A stretch of 64,000 nt of DNA from JBNJDJ01 sp051744845. Lineage in GTDB: Bacteria > Bacillota > Clostridia > Peptostreptococcales > Acidaminobacteraceae. The stretch spans positions 62,001-126,000 of the forward strand of contig JBNJDJ010000001.1 of assembly GCA_051744845.1 (NCBI GenBank). The letters run 5' to 3'. The notes beneath the pieces are model-generated. The model made no database searches. It had not been told where the DNA came from and was given only the letters and a program-made list of their open reading frames with translations. The translations under genes and the position numbers were made by a program. The number at the start of each line of letters is the position of its first letter. Within the stretch, counting starts at the first letter, position 1. Below, piece by piece: positions 39,063 through 47,470 of the stretch.

Positions 39063-40286
39063 ATGGAGATTTTAAAAACAAAACAAGTAAGAAAATTTGC
39101 TTTTTATGGTTTTTTTAAAAATTTAAGATTTTTTGAGCCATATTTATTAATATATTTTATAGAAAACAGTTTATCATTTTTTCAAATTGGTTTATTGTTT
39201 TCTATAAGAGAAGCGGTTATTTATATCTTTGAAGTACCATCAGGAGTTATTGCTGATTATTATGGTAAAAAAAATGAATTAATGATGTGTTTTATTTTTT
39301 ATATTATATCTTTTATTATGTTTTTTGTAGATACACATTTTTGGTTTATGATAATAGCAATGATATTTTTTGGTTTAGGTGAAGCATTTAGATCAGGAAC
39401 TCATAAATCAATGATATATGAATTTTTAGAAAAAAAAGATTTATATCATTTAAAAAGTAGAGTTTATGGTTTTACAAGGTCTTATTCTAAAATAGGAAGT
39501 TCAATTTCTTCTTTTGCTTCAATTATCATTGTTTTAAATATTGAACATTATAAGACAATATTTATTTTTTCTATTATACCTTATATATTAGATTTTTTAT
39601 TGATAAAATCATATCCAGATTATTTTAATAAAAGAGAAACAGATGAAATATCTATTAGAATTTTTTATGAATTAATAAAAAAACAAATTAAATCTATATT
39701 TGAAAATTTAAAGCTTAAAGATACTATTTTTAATTCAGCTATTTATAATAGTGTATTTACAATGATAAAAGACTATATTCAACCTGTAATAGTTATGTTA
39801 TTATTTTCTATTTTTACTTTAAAAGGAGATATTGAAACTTTAACAAAAATTTATTTAGGTGTAACTTATGGTTTCTTTTCAATAGGCTCAGTAATTGTAT
39901 CTAGAAATAGTTATAAAATTAATGAATATATTAGTGCACAAAAAGCTTTTAAAGTTACCTTTTTATTATTAAGTATTTTATTAATAACTTTATCATTTAC
40001 TATAAATTATGAATTAATATATTTAACTTTATTTATTTATTTTTATATTTATGTTTCAAAAGATTTAAGAAAACCTCAATTTGTAGAAATATGTGGTAAT
40101 TTAATGAAAAAAACCGAAAGGGCAACTGTAATGTCGGTAGCTAATCAAATAAAATCATCTTTAGTAATATTTGTTGCTCCAATTTTAGGTTTGATTTCAG
40201 ACCAATTTGGAATAGATAAAATGTTTTTAATATTAGGGAGTTTAATTTTGATTATTTATATTATTTTGATTAATCCGAAAAATTGA
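39063..40286 (+). CDS. MFS family transporter
   Basis: 407 residues with about twelve hydrophobic segments. FEVPSGVIADYYGKKN matches the MFS loop 2-3 motif (usually D-R-x-G-R-R/K). MIIAMIFFGLGEAFRSGTHKSMIYE resembles the tetracycline/DHA-like or unknown-substrate 12-TM group. The second half has LISDQFGIDKMF. Substrate unknown. AAAGGAAAG precedes the ATG, 17 nt after the DisA_N-domain gene, so the two may be co-transcribed. Confidence 0.85.
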   Translation: MEILKTKQVRKFAFYGFFKNLRFFEPYLLIYFIENSLSFFQIGLLFSIREAVIYIFEVPSGVIADYYGKKNELMMCFIFYIISFIMFFVDTHFWFMIIAMIFFGLGEAFRSGTHKSMIYEFLEKKDLYHLKSRVYGFTRSYSKIGSSISSFASIIIVLNIEHYKTIFIFSIIPYILDFLLIKSYPDYFNKRETDEISIRIFYELIKKQIKSIFENLKLKDTIFNSAIYNSVFTMIKDYIQPVIVMLLFSIFTLKGDIETLTKIYLGVTYGFFSIGSVIVSRNSYKINEYISAQKAFKVTFLLLSILLITLSFTINYELIYLTLFIYFYIYVSKDLRKPQFVEICGNLMKKTERATVMSVANQIKSSLVIFVAPILGLISDQFGIDKMFLILGSLILIIYIILINPKN

Positions 40287-40343
40287 AAATGTATCTATTA
40301 TTTTTTAAAAAATAATGATAAGATATAAATAAAGAGGTGGATT

Positions 40344-40991
40344 ATGAAAAAAGAAAAAATTAAAAAGTTACTTCTTTATGAAGAAATTTCAAATGCAGTA
40401 TCTCATGGTATTGGATTAGGTATGTCTATTGTTGCATTAATCGTTTTAATATTCTTAGGATTAAAATATGATAATACTTTATATATTGTAAGTTTTAGTA
40501 TTTATGGATCAACATTAATAATTTTGTATTTAGCATCAACGTTGTATCATAGTGTACCTAAAGGAAAGATTAAAGATTATTTTAAGATATTTGATCATGC
40601 GGCTATTTACTTATTAATAGCTGGTTCTTATACTCCTATAACTTTGATTACTTTAGGTGGGAAGTTAGGTTGGACACTTTTCACATTAGTTTGGTCAATT
40701 GCATTAATAGGTGTAGTTTTTAAAATATTTTTTTCAAAAAGATTTAAAATTATCTCTACTTTAATGTATTTAGCAATGGGATGGTTAATAATCTTTGCTA
40801 TAAAACCACTTATGAATAATTTGAATTCGTTATCTATGACATTTTTAATAATAGGTGGATTAACTTATTCAATTGGAACAATTTTTTATCTTTGGAAAAA
40901 ATTGGTATTTAATCATGCGATATGGCATTTATTTGTTTTAGGAGGAAGTATTTTCCATTTTTTAGCAATGTATTTTATAGTACCAATCTAA
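40344..40991 (+). CDS. Hemolysin III/PAQR family membrane protein
   Basis: 215 residues with seven predicted membrane helices. Family residues are in EISNAVSHGIGLG, STLYHSVP, FDHAAIYLLIAGSYTPI and HAIWHLFVLGGSIFHF; the His/Asp set can bind zinc. Known as YqfA/HlyIII; the hemolysin name is historical and the true role is unsettled. GAGGTGG precedes the ATG. A terminator hairpin at 40991-41009 lies at its stop codon. Confidence 0.9.
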   Translation: MKKEKIKKLLLYEEISNAVSHGIGLGMSIVALIVLIFLGLKYDNTLYIVSFSIYGSTLIILYLASTLYHSVPKGKIKDYFKIFDHAAIYLLIAGSYTPITLITLGGKLGWTLFTLVWSIALIGVVFKIFFSKRFKIISTLMYLAMGWLIIFAIKPLMNNLNSLSMTFLIIGGLTYSIGTIFYLWKKLVFNHAIWHLFVLGGSIFHFLAMYFIVPI

Positions 40992-41434
40992 GCACTTATT
41001 TTAAGTGCTTTTTTATTTTTTTTGTTAAAATAGATATCTATCAATAAACCAGTTAAAATAAAAATAGTTCCTAATATTTTATGGATAGAAAAAAGATTGT
41101 ATATAAAGTAATCGATAAATAAACTTCCGATTATTTGTCCTAGAAATATTATTATTGTTGAAAGTATAGCAGGAATTTCAGGTATTATAATATTAGATAC
41201 TATTACAATAAATACTCCAATAAATCCTCCCAAAAATGAATATATAGGGATTGATGAAATAGAAAAATTAATATTTTTAATAAAAATAAATGTTAAAAAA
41301 ATAGAGCTAATAAAACCAATTAGATAATTTATAAAAGAACTTTGATAAATATTTGTATATTTACCTAATAAAGAATTTATATTAAATGAAATTGTAACTA
41401 ACGTTCCAGCGATAAAAGCTAATAAATAATACAT
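40988..41434 (-). CDS. DMT superfamily half-transporter, DUF606/YdcZ family (copy 2)
   Basis: 148 residues, about five membrane helices (YYLLAFIAGTLVTISFNINSLLG, FLGGFIGVFIVIVSNIIIP, IIIFLGQIIGSLFIDY). The DUF606 family often occurs as tandem pairs that form one two-gene transporter; substrate unknown. Its 3' end overlaps the stop of the hemolysin III gene and a hairpin. It follows its paralogue after 16 nt. Confidence 0.85.
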   Translation of the reverse strand: MYYLLAFIAGTLVTISFNINSLLGKYTNIYQSSFINYLIGFISSIFLTFIFIKNINFSISSIPIYSFLGGFIGVFIVIVSNIIIPEIPAILSTIIIFLGQIIGSLFIDYFIYNLFSIHKILGTIFILTGLLIDIYFNKKNKKALKISA

Positions 41435-41450
41435 ATTTTCCTTTCTGATT

Positions 41451-41867
41451 TTAAGAAATGCTCATAATAAATATACCTATAGATATGAACAATAGACTAA
41501 GAATTTTTTCTTTTTTCATCTTAAATACTTTCCGATTAAATAATCCAAAATTATCAACGATTAAAGACATTACAATTTGTCCTAATAAACCTATCGCAAT
41601 AGTTAGTGAAACCCCTATATTATTAACTGTTAAAGTATTTAAAAGTACTAAAAACACACCAATAATTCCTCCTGTCAAAAGATATTTAGGTATTTTATTA
41701 AATTTATACATTTTAAATTTAATAAGTATTATACTAGAAGTTATTAACCCAACTAAATAAATAATATTTAAGCTTAAAAATATATTTGTGTTTTTAGATA
41801 AAATACTGTTTAAAGTAATCATGATAGAAATAAATATTCCTAAGATAAAGCTATAATTTTTATACAT
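41451..41867 (-). CDS. DMT superfamily half-transporter, DUF606/YdcZ family (copy 1)
   Basis: 138 residues from the ATG at 41867, which follows GAGGAG at proper spacing; an upstream in-frame ATG would add MIYFNQRGDN and put the ribosome site inside the gene. About five membrane helices (LTGGIIGVFLVLLNTLTVNN, IAIGLLGQIVMSLIVDNFG). It pairs with the paralogue downstream. It is divergent from a Crp-type regulator across a 20-bp palindrome, so the regulator probably controls both. Confidence 0.85.
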   Translation of the reverse strand: MYKNYSFILGIFISIMITLNSILSKNTNIFLSLNIIYLVGLITSSIILIKFKMYKFNKIPKYLLTGGIIGVFLVLLNTLTVNNIGVSLTIAIGLLGQIVMSLIVDNFGLFNRKVFKMKKEKILSLLFISIGIFIMSIS

Positions 41868-41912
41868 ATTATCTCCTCTCTGATTAAAATATATCAAAAA
41901 TATATTTTTTAT

Positions 41913-41932
41913 AATATGACATTTGTCATATT
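41913..41932. promoter_or_regulatory. Palindromic operator between the DUF606 pair and the Crp-type gene
   Basis: AATATGACA-TT-TGTCATATT is a perfect 9-bp inverted repeat with a 2-bp centre. It covers the -35 (ATGACA, 41916-41921) of a promoter with TAAAAT at 41938-41943 (16-bp spacer) for the regulator gene. Symmetry and size fit a Crp/Fnr dimer site. Confidence 0.65.
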
Positions 41933-41961
41933 TTTGTTAAAATATAAAAAAGGAGTGGATT

Positions 41962-42645
41962 ATGAAAATAATTAAAGACAAAGAATTAAAAAAACATTTT
42001 ATTGCTAAATTTAAAAGTGACTTGGAGATATTAGATAAAAAAATTAAAGATAATCTTGAATTAGTATCCTTTGATAAAAATGAATATATATGTAAAATGG
42101 AAAAGGATTTTGATTTTTTCTATTTTCTAGTTAAAGGAAATGTCAAAGTGTCAATTCTTTTAGAAAATGGAAAATCTTTTTTACTTAGAATATATAATCC
42201 TTTAATGCTTATAGGTGATTTAGAACTTTCAAATTTTAATGAAATTAAATTTAGTACCAATATTAAAGTAATAAAAGATGTTTATTGTTTAAGAATTGCT
42301 AGTAAAAAAATTAAAAAATATTATTCTGAAAACATTGAATTTGTTAAATATATAAATCACTCAATTTCAGAGAAATTAATTAGAGTTTCTAAAGTAAGTT
42401 CTATTCATCTTAGATATCCTTTGAAAAATAGACTTGCTTCATATCTTTTTTCATTAAAAAATTCTAATTATTTTTTAGAAATAGAGTCATATAAGAATTT
42501 AAGTGATCTTTTAGGTGTAAGTTATAGACATTTACAAAGGGAATTAAAAAATTTAGAAAATTCAGGAGTAATTAATAAAAAAAGAAGAAAAATTAAGATT
42601 ATTGATTGTGATAAATTAAAAAAATTATCCTCAAATATTTATTAA
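41962..42645 (+). CDS. Crp/Fnr family transcriptional regulator
   Basis: 227 residues: a cyclic-nucleotide-binding-type beta barrel (about 25-125; FYFLVKGNVKVSILLENGKSF) and a C-terminal winged helix (YKNLSDLLGVSYRHLQRELKNLENSGVI). The order and SYRHLQREL recognition helix resemble the YeiL/Crp subgroup. No Fnr-type cysteine cluster is at the N-terminus, so it is probably not a 4Fe-4S sensor. AAAGGAG precedes the ATG. It is divergent from the DUF606 pair with a palindrome between. Confidence 0.88.
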   Translation: MKIIKDKELKKHFIAKFKSDLEILDKKIKDNLELVSFDKNEYICKMEKDFDFFYFLVKGNVKVSILLENGKSFLLRIYNPLMLIGDLELSNFNEIKFSTNIKVIKDVYCLRIASKKIKKYYSENIEFVKYINHSISEKLIRVSKVSSIHLRYPLKNRLASYLFSLKNSNYFLEIESYKNLSDLLGVSYRHLQRELKNLENSGVINKKRRKIKIIDCDKLKKLSSNIY

Positions 42646-42674
42646 ATATACTTTTATTTTTTTATAATAAAGTG

Positions 42675-42680
42675 TATAAT
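42675..42680 (+). promoter_or_regulatory. -10 box of pta
   Basis: TATAAT at 42675-42680, about 20 nt before AGGAGGG. No clear -35. Confidence 0.4.
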
Positions 42681-42709
42681 GTATACAAAAGTATTAAATA
42701 GGAGGGGTT

Positions 42710-43699
42710 ATGGATTTTTTAGAAGATGTAAAAAAACAAGCAAAAAAAGATATACAAAAAATAGTATTACCTGAAAGTTTAGATCCAAGAGTACATGAAG
42801 CTGCTAAAAAAATAACTGATCAAAAATTAGCAGATGTTATTTTAGTGGGAAATAAAGAAGAAATTTATCAGAAATCAGAATTTGATCTATCAAATGTTGA
42901 AATAATTGAGCAAACTACTTTTGAAAAATATGATGAGTATGTAGATAAGTTAGTCGAAATAAGAAAAAAGAAAGGATTAACTAAAAAGCAAGCAAAAGAA
43001 TTACTTGAAAACACAGTATATTTTGGTTGTATGTTAGTAAGAGAAGGATACGCTGATGGTATGGTTGCTGGTGCAGCTAATCCAACTGCTGATATTTTAA
43101 GACCGGCTTTACAAGTGGTTTCAACTGCAAAAGGAGTTTCAACAGTTTCATCAGTATTTTTAATGGAAGTACCAAATTGTGATTATGGAGCAAATGGATT
43201 ATTTATTTTTGGTGATGTTGCACTAAATCCAAATCCCACAGCTGAACAATTATCTCATATAGCTGTTAGTTCTGCTAAAACATTTAAATCATTAGTAAAT
43301 GAAGAACCTATCGTATCTATGCTTTCTTTTTCAACTAGACAAAGTGCAAAGCATGAAGATGTAGATAAAATGATTAAAGCTACTAAATTGACAAAGAAAT
43401 TAGCTCCAAAATTAAAAGTTGATGGTGAAATGCAACTTGATGCTGCTATAGTTCCTGAGGTTGGAGCTAAAAAAGCACCAGATAGTGATGTTGCTGGCAA
43501 AGCAAATGTTTTAATTTTCCCTGATTTAGATGCAGGAAATATCGGTTATAAATTAGTTCAAAGATTAGCAAAAGCTAATGCTTTTGGTCCATTTACTCAA
43601 GGATTGAAAAAGCCAATTAATGATTTATCTAGAGGATGTTCAGCACAAGATATTATTGGAACAGTTGCTATTACAGCTTTACAAGGACAAATGGATTAG
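42710..43699 (+). CDS. pta: Phosphate acetyltransferase
   Basis: Converts acetyl-CoA and phosphate to acetyl phosphate, for ATP by acetate kinase. 329 residues with IVLPESLDPRVHEAA, CMLVREGYADGMVAGA, GLFIFGDVALNPNPTAEQL, LSFSTRQSAKH, DGEMQLDAAIVPEVGAKKAPDS and FGPFTQGLKKPINDLSRG, all typical. It is the short Pta without extra N-domains. No ackA is in the window. Its own promoter and terminator flank it. Confidence 0.95.
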   Translation: MDFLEDVKKQAKKDIQKIVLPESLDPRVHEAAKKITDQKLADVILVGNKEEIYQKSEFDLSNVEIIEQTTFEKYDEYVDKLVEIRKKKGLTKKQAKELLENTVYFGCMLVREGYADGMVAGAANPTADILRPALQVVSTAKGVSTVSSVFLMEVPNCDYGANGLFIFGDVALNPNPTAEQLSHIAVSSAKTFKSLVNEEPIVSMLSFSTRQSAKHEDVDKMIKATKLTKKLAPKLKVDGEMQLDAAIVPEVGAKKAPDSDVAGKANVLIFPDLDAGNIGYKLVQRLAKANAFGPFTQGLKKPINDLSRGCSAQDIIGTVAITALQGQMD

Positions 43700-43713
43700 T
43701 AATTTCAAATAAA

Positions 43714-43748
43714 AAATGCTTAGTTTAAATACTAAGCATTTTTATTTT
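43714..43748. terminator. Bidirectional terminator after pta
   Basis: AAATGCTTAG (43714-43723) pairs with CTAAGCATTT (43732-43741), with T-runs on both sides. Confidence 0.8.
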
Positions 43749-43754
43749 ATATTA

Positions 43755-44984
43755 TTATTTTATCGAAATGGTTTCCATTTTTTTAATTAATTTTGAGAGA
43801 TCAATCTTATTTTTAAGATATTCTGTTAAATAATTTGTAAATAGTTTACTAAAATTTTCATAATTATTAATAGTTGGTCTAGATTTAGAGTTAGAAAATA
43901 GAGCTATATTCCTTTTAATAAAAGGCATTTTTTTAACAACATCTTTATCATCAAAGTGTTTTTTTTGTACTGGTAAATAAGATTTGTTTATTATAAAATC
44001 TTTATTTACATTATAGCTTACGAAGAATTTTATAAAATCAATAGCTTCATCTTTATAATTACTTTTTTTAGACACTGTTAATTGCCATCCGCCTAATGAG
44101 CCTTTATTTTCACCAGTTAAAGATCCGTAAGGTAAGAATGTAATACCTACGTTTTCTTTTAAGCTAGATTCCTGTATTTTTTCCCATCCAGTTGGCCAAT
44201 CTCTCATAAAAACTAAATTTCCTTTTAAAAATTCTTTTCTTAAATCCCCACTATAAAAATTTAAAATTTCTGGATGAGCAATATTTTGATTAACTAACTT
44301 TTTCATTGTTTTTAAAGCTTTTATATTTTGTTTTTTATTAAATATTATTTTATTATTTTCAAAATTAATTTCACCACCGTAAGACCAAAAAATTTCTAAA
44401 GCATTACAAGTTAGACCTTCGTAGTTATTCCACGAACCTCCATAGCCATAAATGTCTTCTTTTGATTGAATAACTTTTGAAATTTCAATCAACTCTTCAT
44501 ATGTCTTAGGAACTTTTTGATTATATTTATTTAATAAGTCTTTGCGATAATATAATATTCCAGTATCAGTTCTATATGGAATTCCATATAATTTTGAGTC
44601 AATAATATTAGCTTTTAACGAAGGTGATAAAAATCTATCTAAATATTTGTTAGAAAAATAATGATCAAGTGGATGAATTAAATCATTTTCAGCTAATATA
44701 TGAGTCCAAATAACGTCAGTATCTATTATGTCTACTTGTTTATTTTCATTTTTAAGTTCACTTAAAATATATTGTAGTCTAGAATCATTTTCTGATTCTA
44801 AAGGAATTAATTTAATATTGATATTTGGATTTTCTTTTTCGTATTTATTAACTATTTTTTGCATCTCTGGGTGAGCATAAAAATATAAAGTTTTTTCTTT
44901 GTTTTTTTGATTAAAATAAAATATAGTTGAAAATATTATTATAAAAGTTAAAACTATAAAAAAATATTTTTTTTTAAAGAGCAT
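43755..44984 (-). CDS. ABC-type extracellular solute-binding protein (family 1)
   Basis: 409 residues from the ATG at 44984 (GAGGTGA just upstream); a GTG at 44993 would add three residues. One hydrophobic N-terminal helix (about 8-25) lacks a lipobox cysteine, so it is a membrane anchor or non-lipoprotein signal. The rest is the sugar-type binding fold: GIPYRTDTGILYYRKDLL, AIDFIKFF and GSLGGWQLTVSKKS. No permease or ATPase gene is next to it. It overlaps the Lrp-type regulator gene by 11 nt, suggesting joint transcription. Ligand unknown. Confidence 0.8.
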   Translation of the reverse strand: MLFKKKYFFIVLTFIIIFSTIFYFNQKNKEKTLYFYAHPEMQKIVNKYEKENPNINIKLIPLESENDSRLQYILSELKNENKQVDIIDTDVIWTHILAENDLIHPLDHYFSNKYLDRFLSPSLKANIIDSKLYGIPYRTDTGILYYRKDLLNKYNQKVPKTYEELIEISKVIQSKEDIYGYGGSWNNYEGLTCNALEIFWSYGGEINFENNKIIFNKKQNIKALKTMKKLVNQNIAHPEILNFYSGDLRKEFLKGNLVFMRDWPTGWEKIQESSLKENVGITFLPYGSLTGENKGSLGGWQLTVSKKSNYKDEAIDFIKFFVSYNVNKDFIINKSYLPVQKKHFDDKDVVKKMPFIKRNIALFSNSKSRPTINNYENFSKLFTNYLTEYLKNKIDLSKLIKKMETISIK

Positions 44985-45426
44985 CGAAGTCACCTCTAGG
45001 ATATATTATTTTATCGTTTAAAGGAGTAGATAAAACTATAGAAGTTCTAGTTGTTCCAAGCTTTTGAATTCGACTTAAAATATTTTCTAATTCTTTAGAA
45101 TTTTGAGCTAGTACCTTTATAGTCATACTATCACTTCCAGTCATATGATGACATTCAATAATAGAAGGTTCGTCTTTTACCATTTCTTTAAAAGCATTTA
45201 ATTGACTAGGGCGCATTGCAACTCCTATATATGCCATAAGAGTTAAATTTAGTTTCTCAGGGTCTATCACAGCTTTGTAATTTCTAATAATATTTTTATC
45301 TTCTAGTTTTTTTACCCTTTCTGAAACAGCAGGGGAAGTCAAGTTTACTCTTTCTCCTAATTTTTTCATAGAGATTCTACCATCTTTTTGCAAAATCTTT
45401 AAAATCTTAACATCAGTTTTATCCAT
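44974..45426 (-). CDS. Lrp/AsnC family transcriptional regulator
   Basis: 150 residues: N-terminal winged helix (DVKILKILQKDGRISMKKLGERVNLTSPAVSERVKKLE) and a RAM domain (about 65-140) with the HHMTGSDSMTIKV ligand region. Such proteins sense amino acids. AGGAGG lies before the ATG. It is divergent from the carboxyltransferase gene and overlaps the solute-binding protein downstream. Confidence 0.9.
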   Translation of the reverse strand: MDKTDVKILKILQKDGRISMKKLGERVNLTSPAVSERVKKLEDKNIIRNYKAVIDPEKLNLTLMAYIGVAMRPSQLNAFKEMVKDEPSIIECHHMTGSDSMTIKVLAQNSKELENILSRIQKLGTTRTSIVLSTPLNDKIIYPRGDFDAL

Positions 45427-45509
45427 ATATCCTCCTTTAATTATTAAGCATTTTTTTATAAAAAGTTTAAATTATGAACTAATTATATGATACCACTTTT
45501 TTTATTGTA

Positions 45510-45538
45510 TGTACACTTTTTTTTATAGATGATATACT
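45510..45538 (+). promoter_or_regulatory. Promoter of the carboxyltransferase gene
   Basis: TGTACA at 45510-45515, 17-bp spacer, TATACT at 45533-45538. Confidence 0.5.
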
Positions 45539-45562
45539 TTAAAAAAAAGAGGAGGAAAGAAT

Positions 45563-46960
45563 ATGAAAAAGATAAAAATTACTGAAACAATTTTAAGAGA
45601 TGCACACCAATCTCTTATTGCTACTAGATTAAAAACAGATGATATGTTACCAATTATAGAGAAATTAGATAATGCAGGATATTATGCTTTAGAAATGTGG
45701 GGAGGAGCAACTTTTGATGCTGCTTTAAGATTTTTAAAAGAAAATCCGTGGGAAAGATTGAGAAAAATTAGAGATAAAGTAAAGAATACTAAATTACAAA
45801 TGCTTCTTAGAGGACAAAATATATTAGGATATAGAAATTATCCAGATGATATAGTTAAAAAGTTTGTAGAAAAGTCAGTTGAAAATGGTATAGATATAAT
45901 TAGGATTTTTGATGCTTTAAATGATGTAAGAAATATGAAGTTAGCTATTAAAGTAGCCAAAGATGCTGGAGCTCATGCACAAGGGTCTATTTCATATACT
46001 ACTTCACCAGTACATACTGTAAAAAGGTATGTTGAATTAGCAAAAGAAATTGAAAAAGCTGGAGCAGATTCGTTATGTATTAAAGATATGGCAGGATTAT
46101 TAAGGCCATATATGGCTAAAAAATTAGTTAATGCTTTAAAAGAAGAAATAAATATTCCTATTGAACTTCATTCACACTGCACAAGTGGGTTAGCTAGTAT
46201 GACTTATTTAAAAGGAATTGAGGCAGGAGTAGATATTATAGATACTGCTATTTCTCCATTTTCACAAGGAACGTCACAACCACCAACTGAATCTTTAGTT
46301 GCGTCATTACAAGAAACTGAATATGATACTGGACTAGATTTAAAATATCTAGATGAAATTGCTGAATATTTTAAAAAGTTTAGAAATGATGCTATTGATT
46401 CAGGTCTTTTAGATCCAGAAGTATTAAGTGTAAATATTAATACTTTGATTTATCAAATACCAGGTGGTATGTTATCTAATTTAGTCTCACAACTAAAAGA
46501 GCAAAATGCAATAGATAAATTAGATGAAGTATTAAAAGAAGTTCCAAAAGTAAGAAAAGAGCTAGGTTATCCACCTTTAGTTACTCCTACAAGTCAAATT
46601 GTTGGAACACAAGCAGTTTTAAATGTGGTATTAGGTGAAAGATATAAAATGATTCCTAATGAAATAAAAGATTATGTTAAAGGGAAATATGGTAGACCTA
46701 CAATACCAATCAAAGAAGATTTTGTTAAAAAGATTATTGGTGATGAAGAACAAATTGATTGTAGACCAGCTGATTTATTAGAACCAGTATTTGAAAAAAA
46801 TAAAAAAGAGATTTCTAAATATATTATGGAAGATGAAGATGTATTATCATATACATTATTCCCTAAACCTGCAATGGAATTTTTTAAATATAGAGAAGCT
46901 CAGATTAATAAAATAGATGAAACAATTTTAGATGAAGAGAATGTTGTTTATCCAGTTTAA
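45563..46960 (+). CDS. Carboxyltransferase subunit (oxaloacetate decarboxylase alpha/pyruvate carboxylase B/transcarboxylase 5S type)
   Basis: 465 residues. ITETILRDAHQSLIATR (metal Asp), MWGGATFDAALRFLKENPWERL, LLRGQNILGYRNYPDD, SLCIKDMAGLL (carbamylated Lys) and IELHSHCTSGLASM (metal His pair) define the TIM-barrel carboxyltransferase. The PYC/OADA domain follows, but the biotin-carrier domain is missing; it must use a separate biotin protein, and none is nearby. It could be the 5S transcarboxylase subunit or a decarboxylase alpha subunit. GAGGAGG precedes the ATG. Confidence 0.85.
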   Translation: MKKIKITETILRDAHQSLIATRLKTDDMLPIIEKLDNAGYYALEMWGGATFDAALRFLKENPWERLRKIRDKVKNTKLQMLLRGQNILGYRNYPDDIVKKFVEKSVENGIDIIRIFDALNDVRNMKLAIKVAKDAGAHAQGSISYTTSPVHTVKRYVELAKEIEKAGADSLCIKDMAGLLRPYMAKKLVNALKEEINIPIELHSHCTSGLASMTYLKGIEAGVDIIDTAISPFSQGTSQPPTESLVASLQETEYDTGLDLKYLDEIAEYFKKFRNDAIDSGLLDPEVLSVNINTLIYQIPGGMLSNLVSQLKEQNAIDKLDEVLKEVPKVRKELGYPPLVTPTSQIVGTQAVLNVVLGERYKMIPNEIKDYVKGKYGRPTIPIKEDFVKKIIGDEEQIDCRPADLLEPVFEKNKKEISKYIMEDEDVLSYTLFPKPAMEFFKYREAQINKIDETILDEENVVYPV

Positions 46961-46988
46961 TTGATTTTTATAAAAAATCTGATAAAAT
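46961..46988 (+). promoter_or_regulatory. Promoter of the 104-residue membrane protein gene
   Basis: TTGATT at 46961-46966, 16-bp spacer ending in TGA, TAAAAT at 46983-46988. Confidence 0.55.
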
Positions 46989-47005
46989 ATATTTAAGGAG
47001 GTAAT

Positions 47006-47320
47006 ATGTCTAAATATAAATTATCAGAAGATGAATTTATTAAACAATGGGAGATAAAGAGAAAAAAAGGTTTCTTTAATTATATCCTTATACAAGGTGG
47101 GATAAGTTGGGGGATTTTTTCAGCAATAATTTATATGTTTTTCATTTTTATAGCTAAATTTTTTATTGAAATGCCGCCTGAGAGTTCACTTCTTATGAAA
47201 AAATGGTTTCAATTAATAGTATTTTTCATATTTGGTTTAGTATTAGGTATTGTTAATTGGCATAAAAATGAAAAAAGGTATTTAAAAAGAAAACCATATA
47301 AGAAAAAGAAAAAAATGTAA
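47006..47320 (+). CDS. Hypothetical two-helix membrane protein
   Basis: 104 residues, not recognised. A charged N-terminus (EDEFIKQWEIKRKKG) is followed by two membrane helices (about 25-50 and 68-85) and a very basic tail (KRYLKRKPYKKKKKM), so both ends should face the cytoplasm. AAGGAGGT lies 5 nt before the ATG, with its own promoter upstream and a terminator after. It lies just before mraZ but is not part of that operon. Confidence 0.7.
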   Translation: MSKYKLSEDEFIKQWEIKRKKGFFNYILIQGGISWGIFSAIIYMFFIFIAKFFIEMPPESSLLMKKWFQLIVFFIFGLVLGIVNWHKNEKRYLKRKPYKKKKKM

Positions 47321-47326
47321 ATATAT

Positions 47327-47370
47327 ATATAAAATCTATAATTTTTAATAGATTTTATATATTTTTTTTT
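47327..47370 (+). terminator. Terminator before mraZ
   Basis: ATATAAAATCTA (47327-47338) pairs with TAGATTTTATAT (47349-47360), then ATTTTTTTTT. Confidence 0.8.
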
Positions 47371-47408
47371 GAATAAATTGTTATAATTTGTTTTTTTGAA
47401 ATAATAAT

Positions 47409-47438
47409 TTAACATAGCATGGTGATGTGTGGTATAAT
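47409..47438 (+). promoter_or_regulatory. Promoter of the division/cell-wall operon
   Basis: TTAACA at 47409-47414, 18-bp spacer ending in TGG (extended -10), TATAAT at 47433-47438. Confidence 0.7.
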
Positions 47439-47456
47439 GTGGGTAAGTAACCCACA
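47438..47456. promoter_or_regulatory. Candidate MraZ operator at the mraZ start site
   Basis: TGTGGGT... is written here as T-GTGGGT (47438-47444), AAGTA, ACCCAC-A (47450-47456), a 7-bp inverted repeat at the transcription start. GTGG words also occur at 47429-47432 and in GGGGTGG before the gene. Known MraZ proteins bind GTG/TGGG repeats at their own promoter. Confidence 0.5.
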
Positions 47457-47470
47457 AACGGGGTGGTTTT

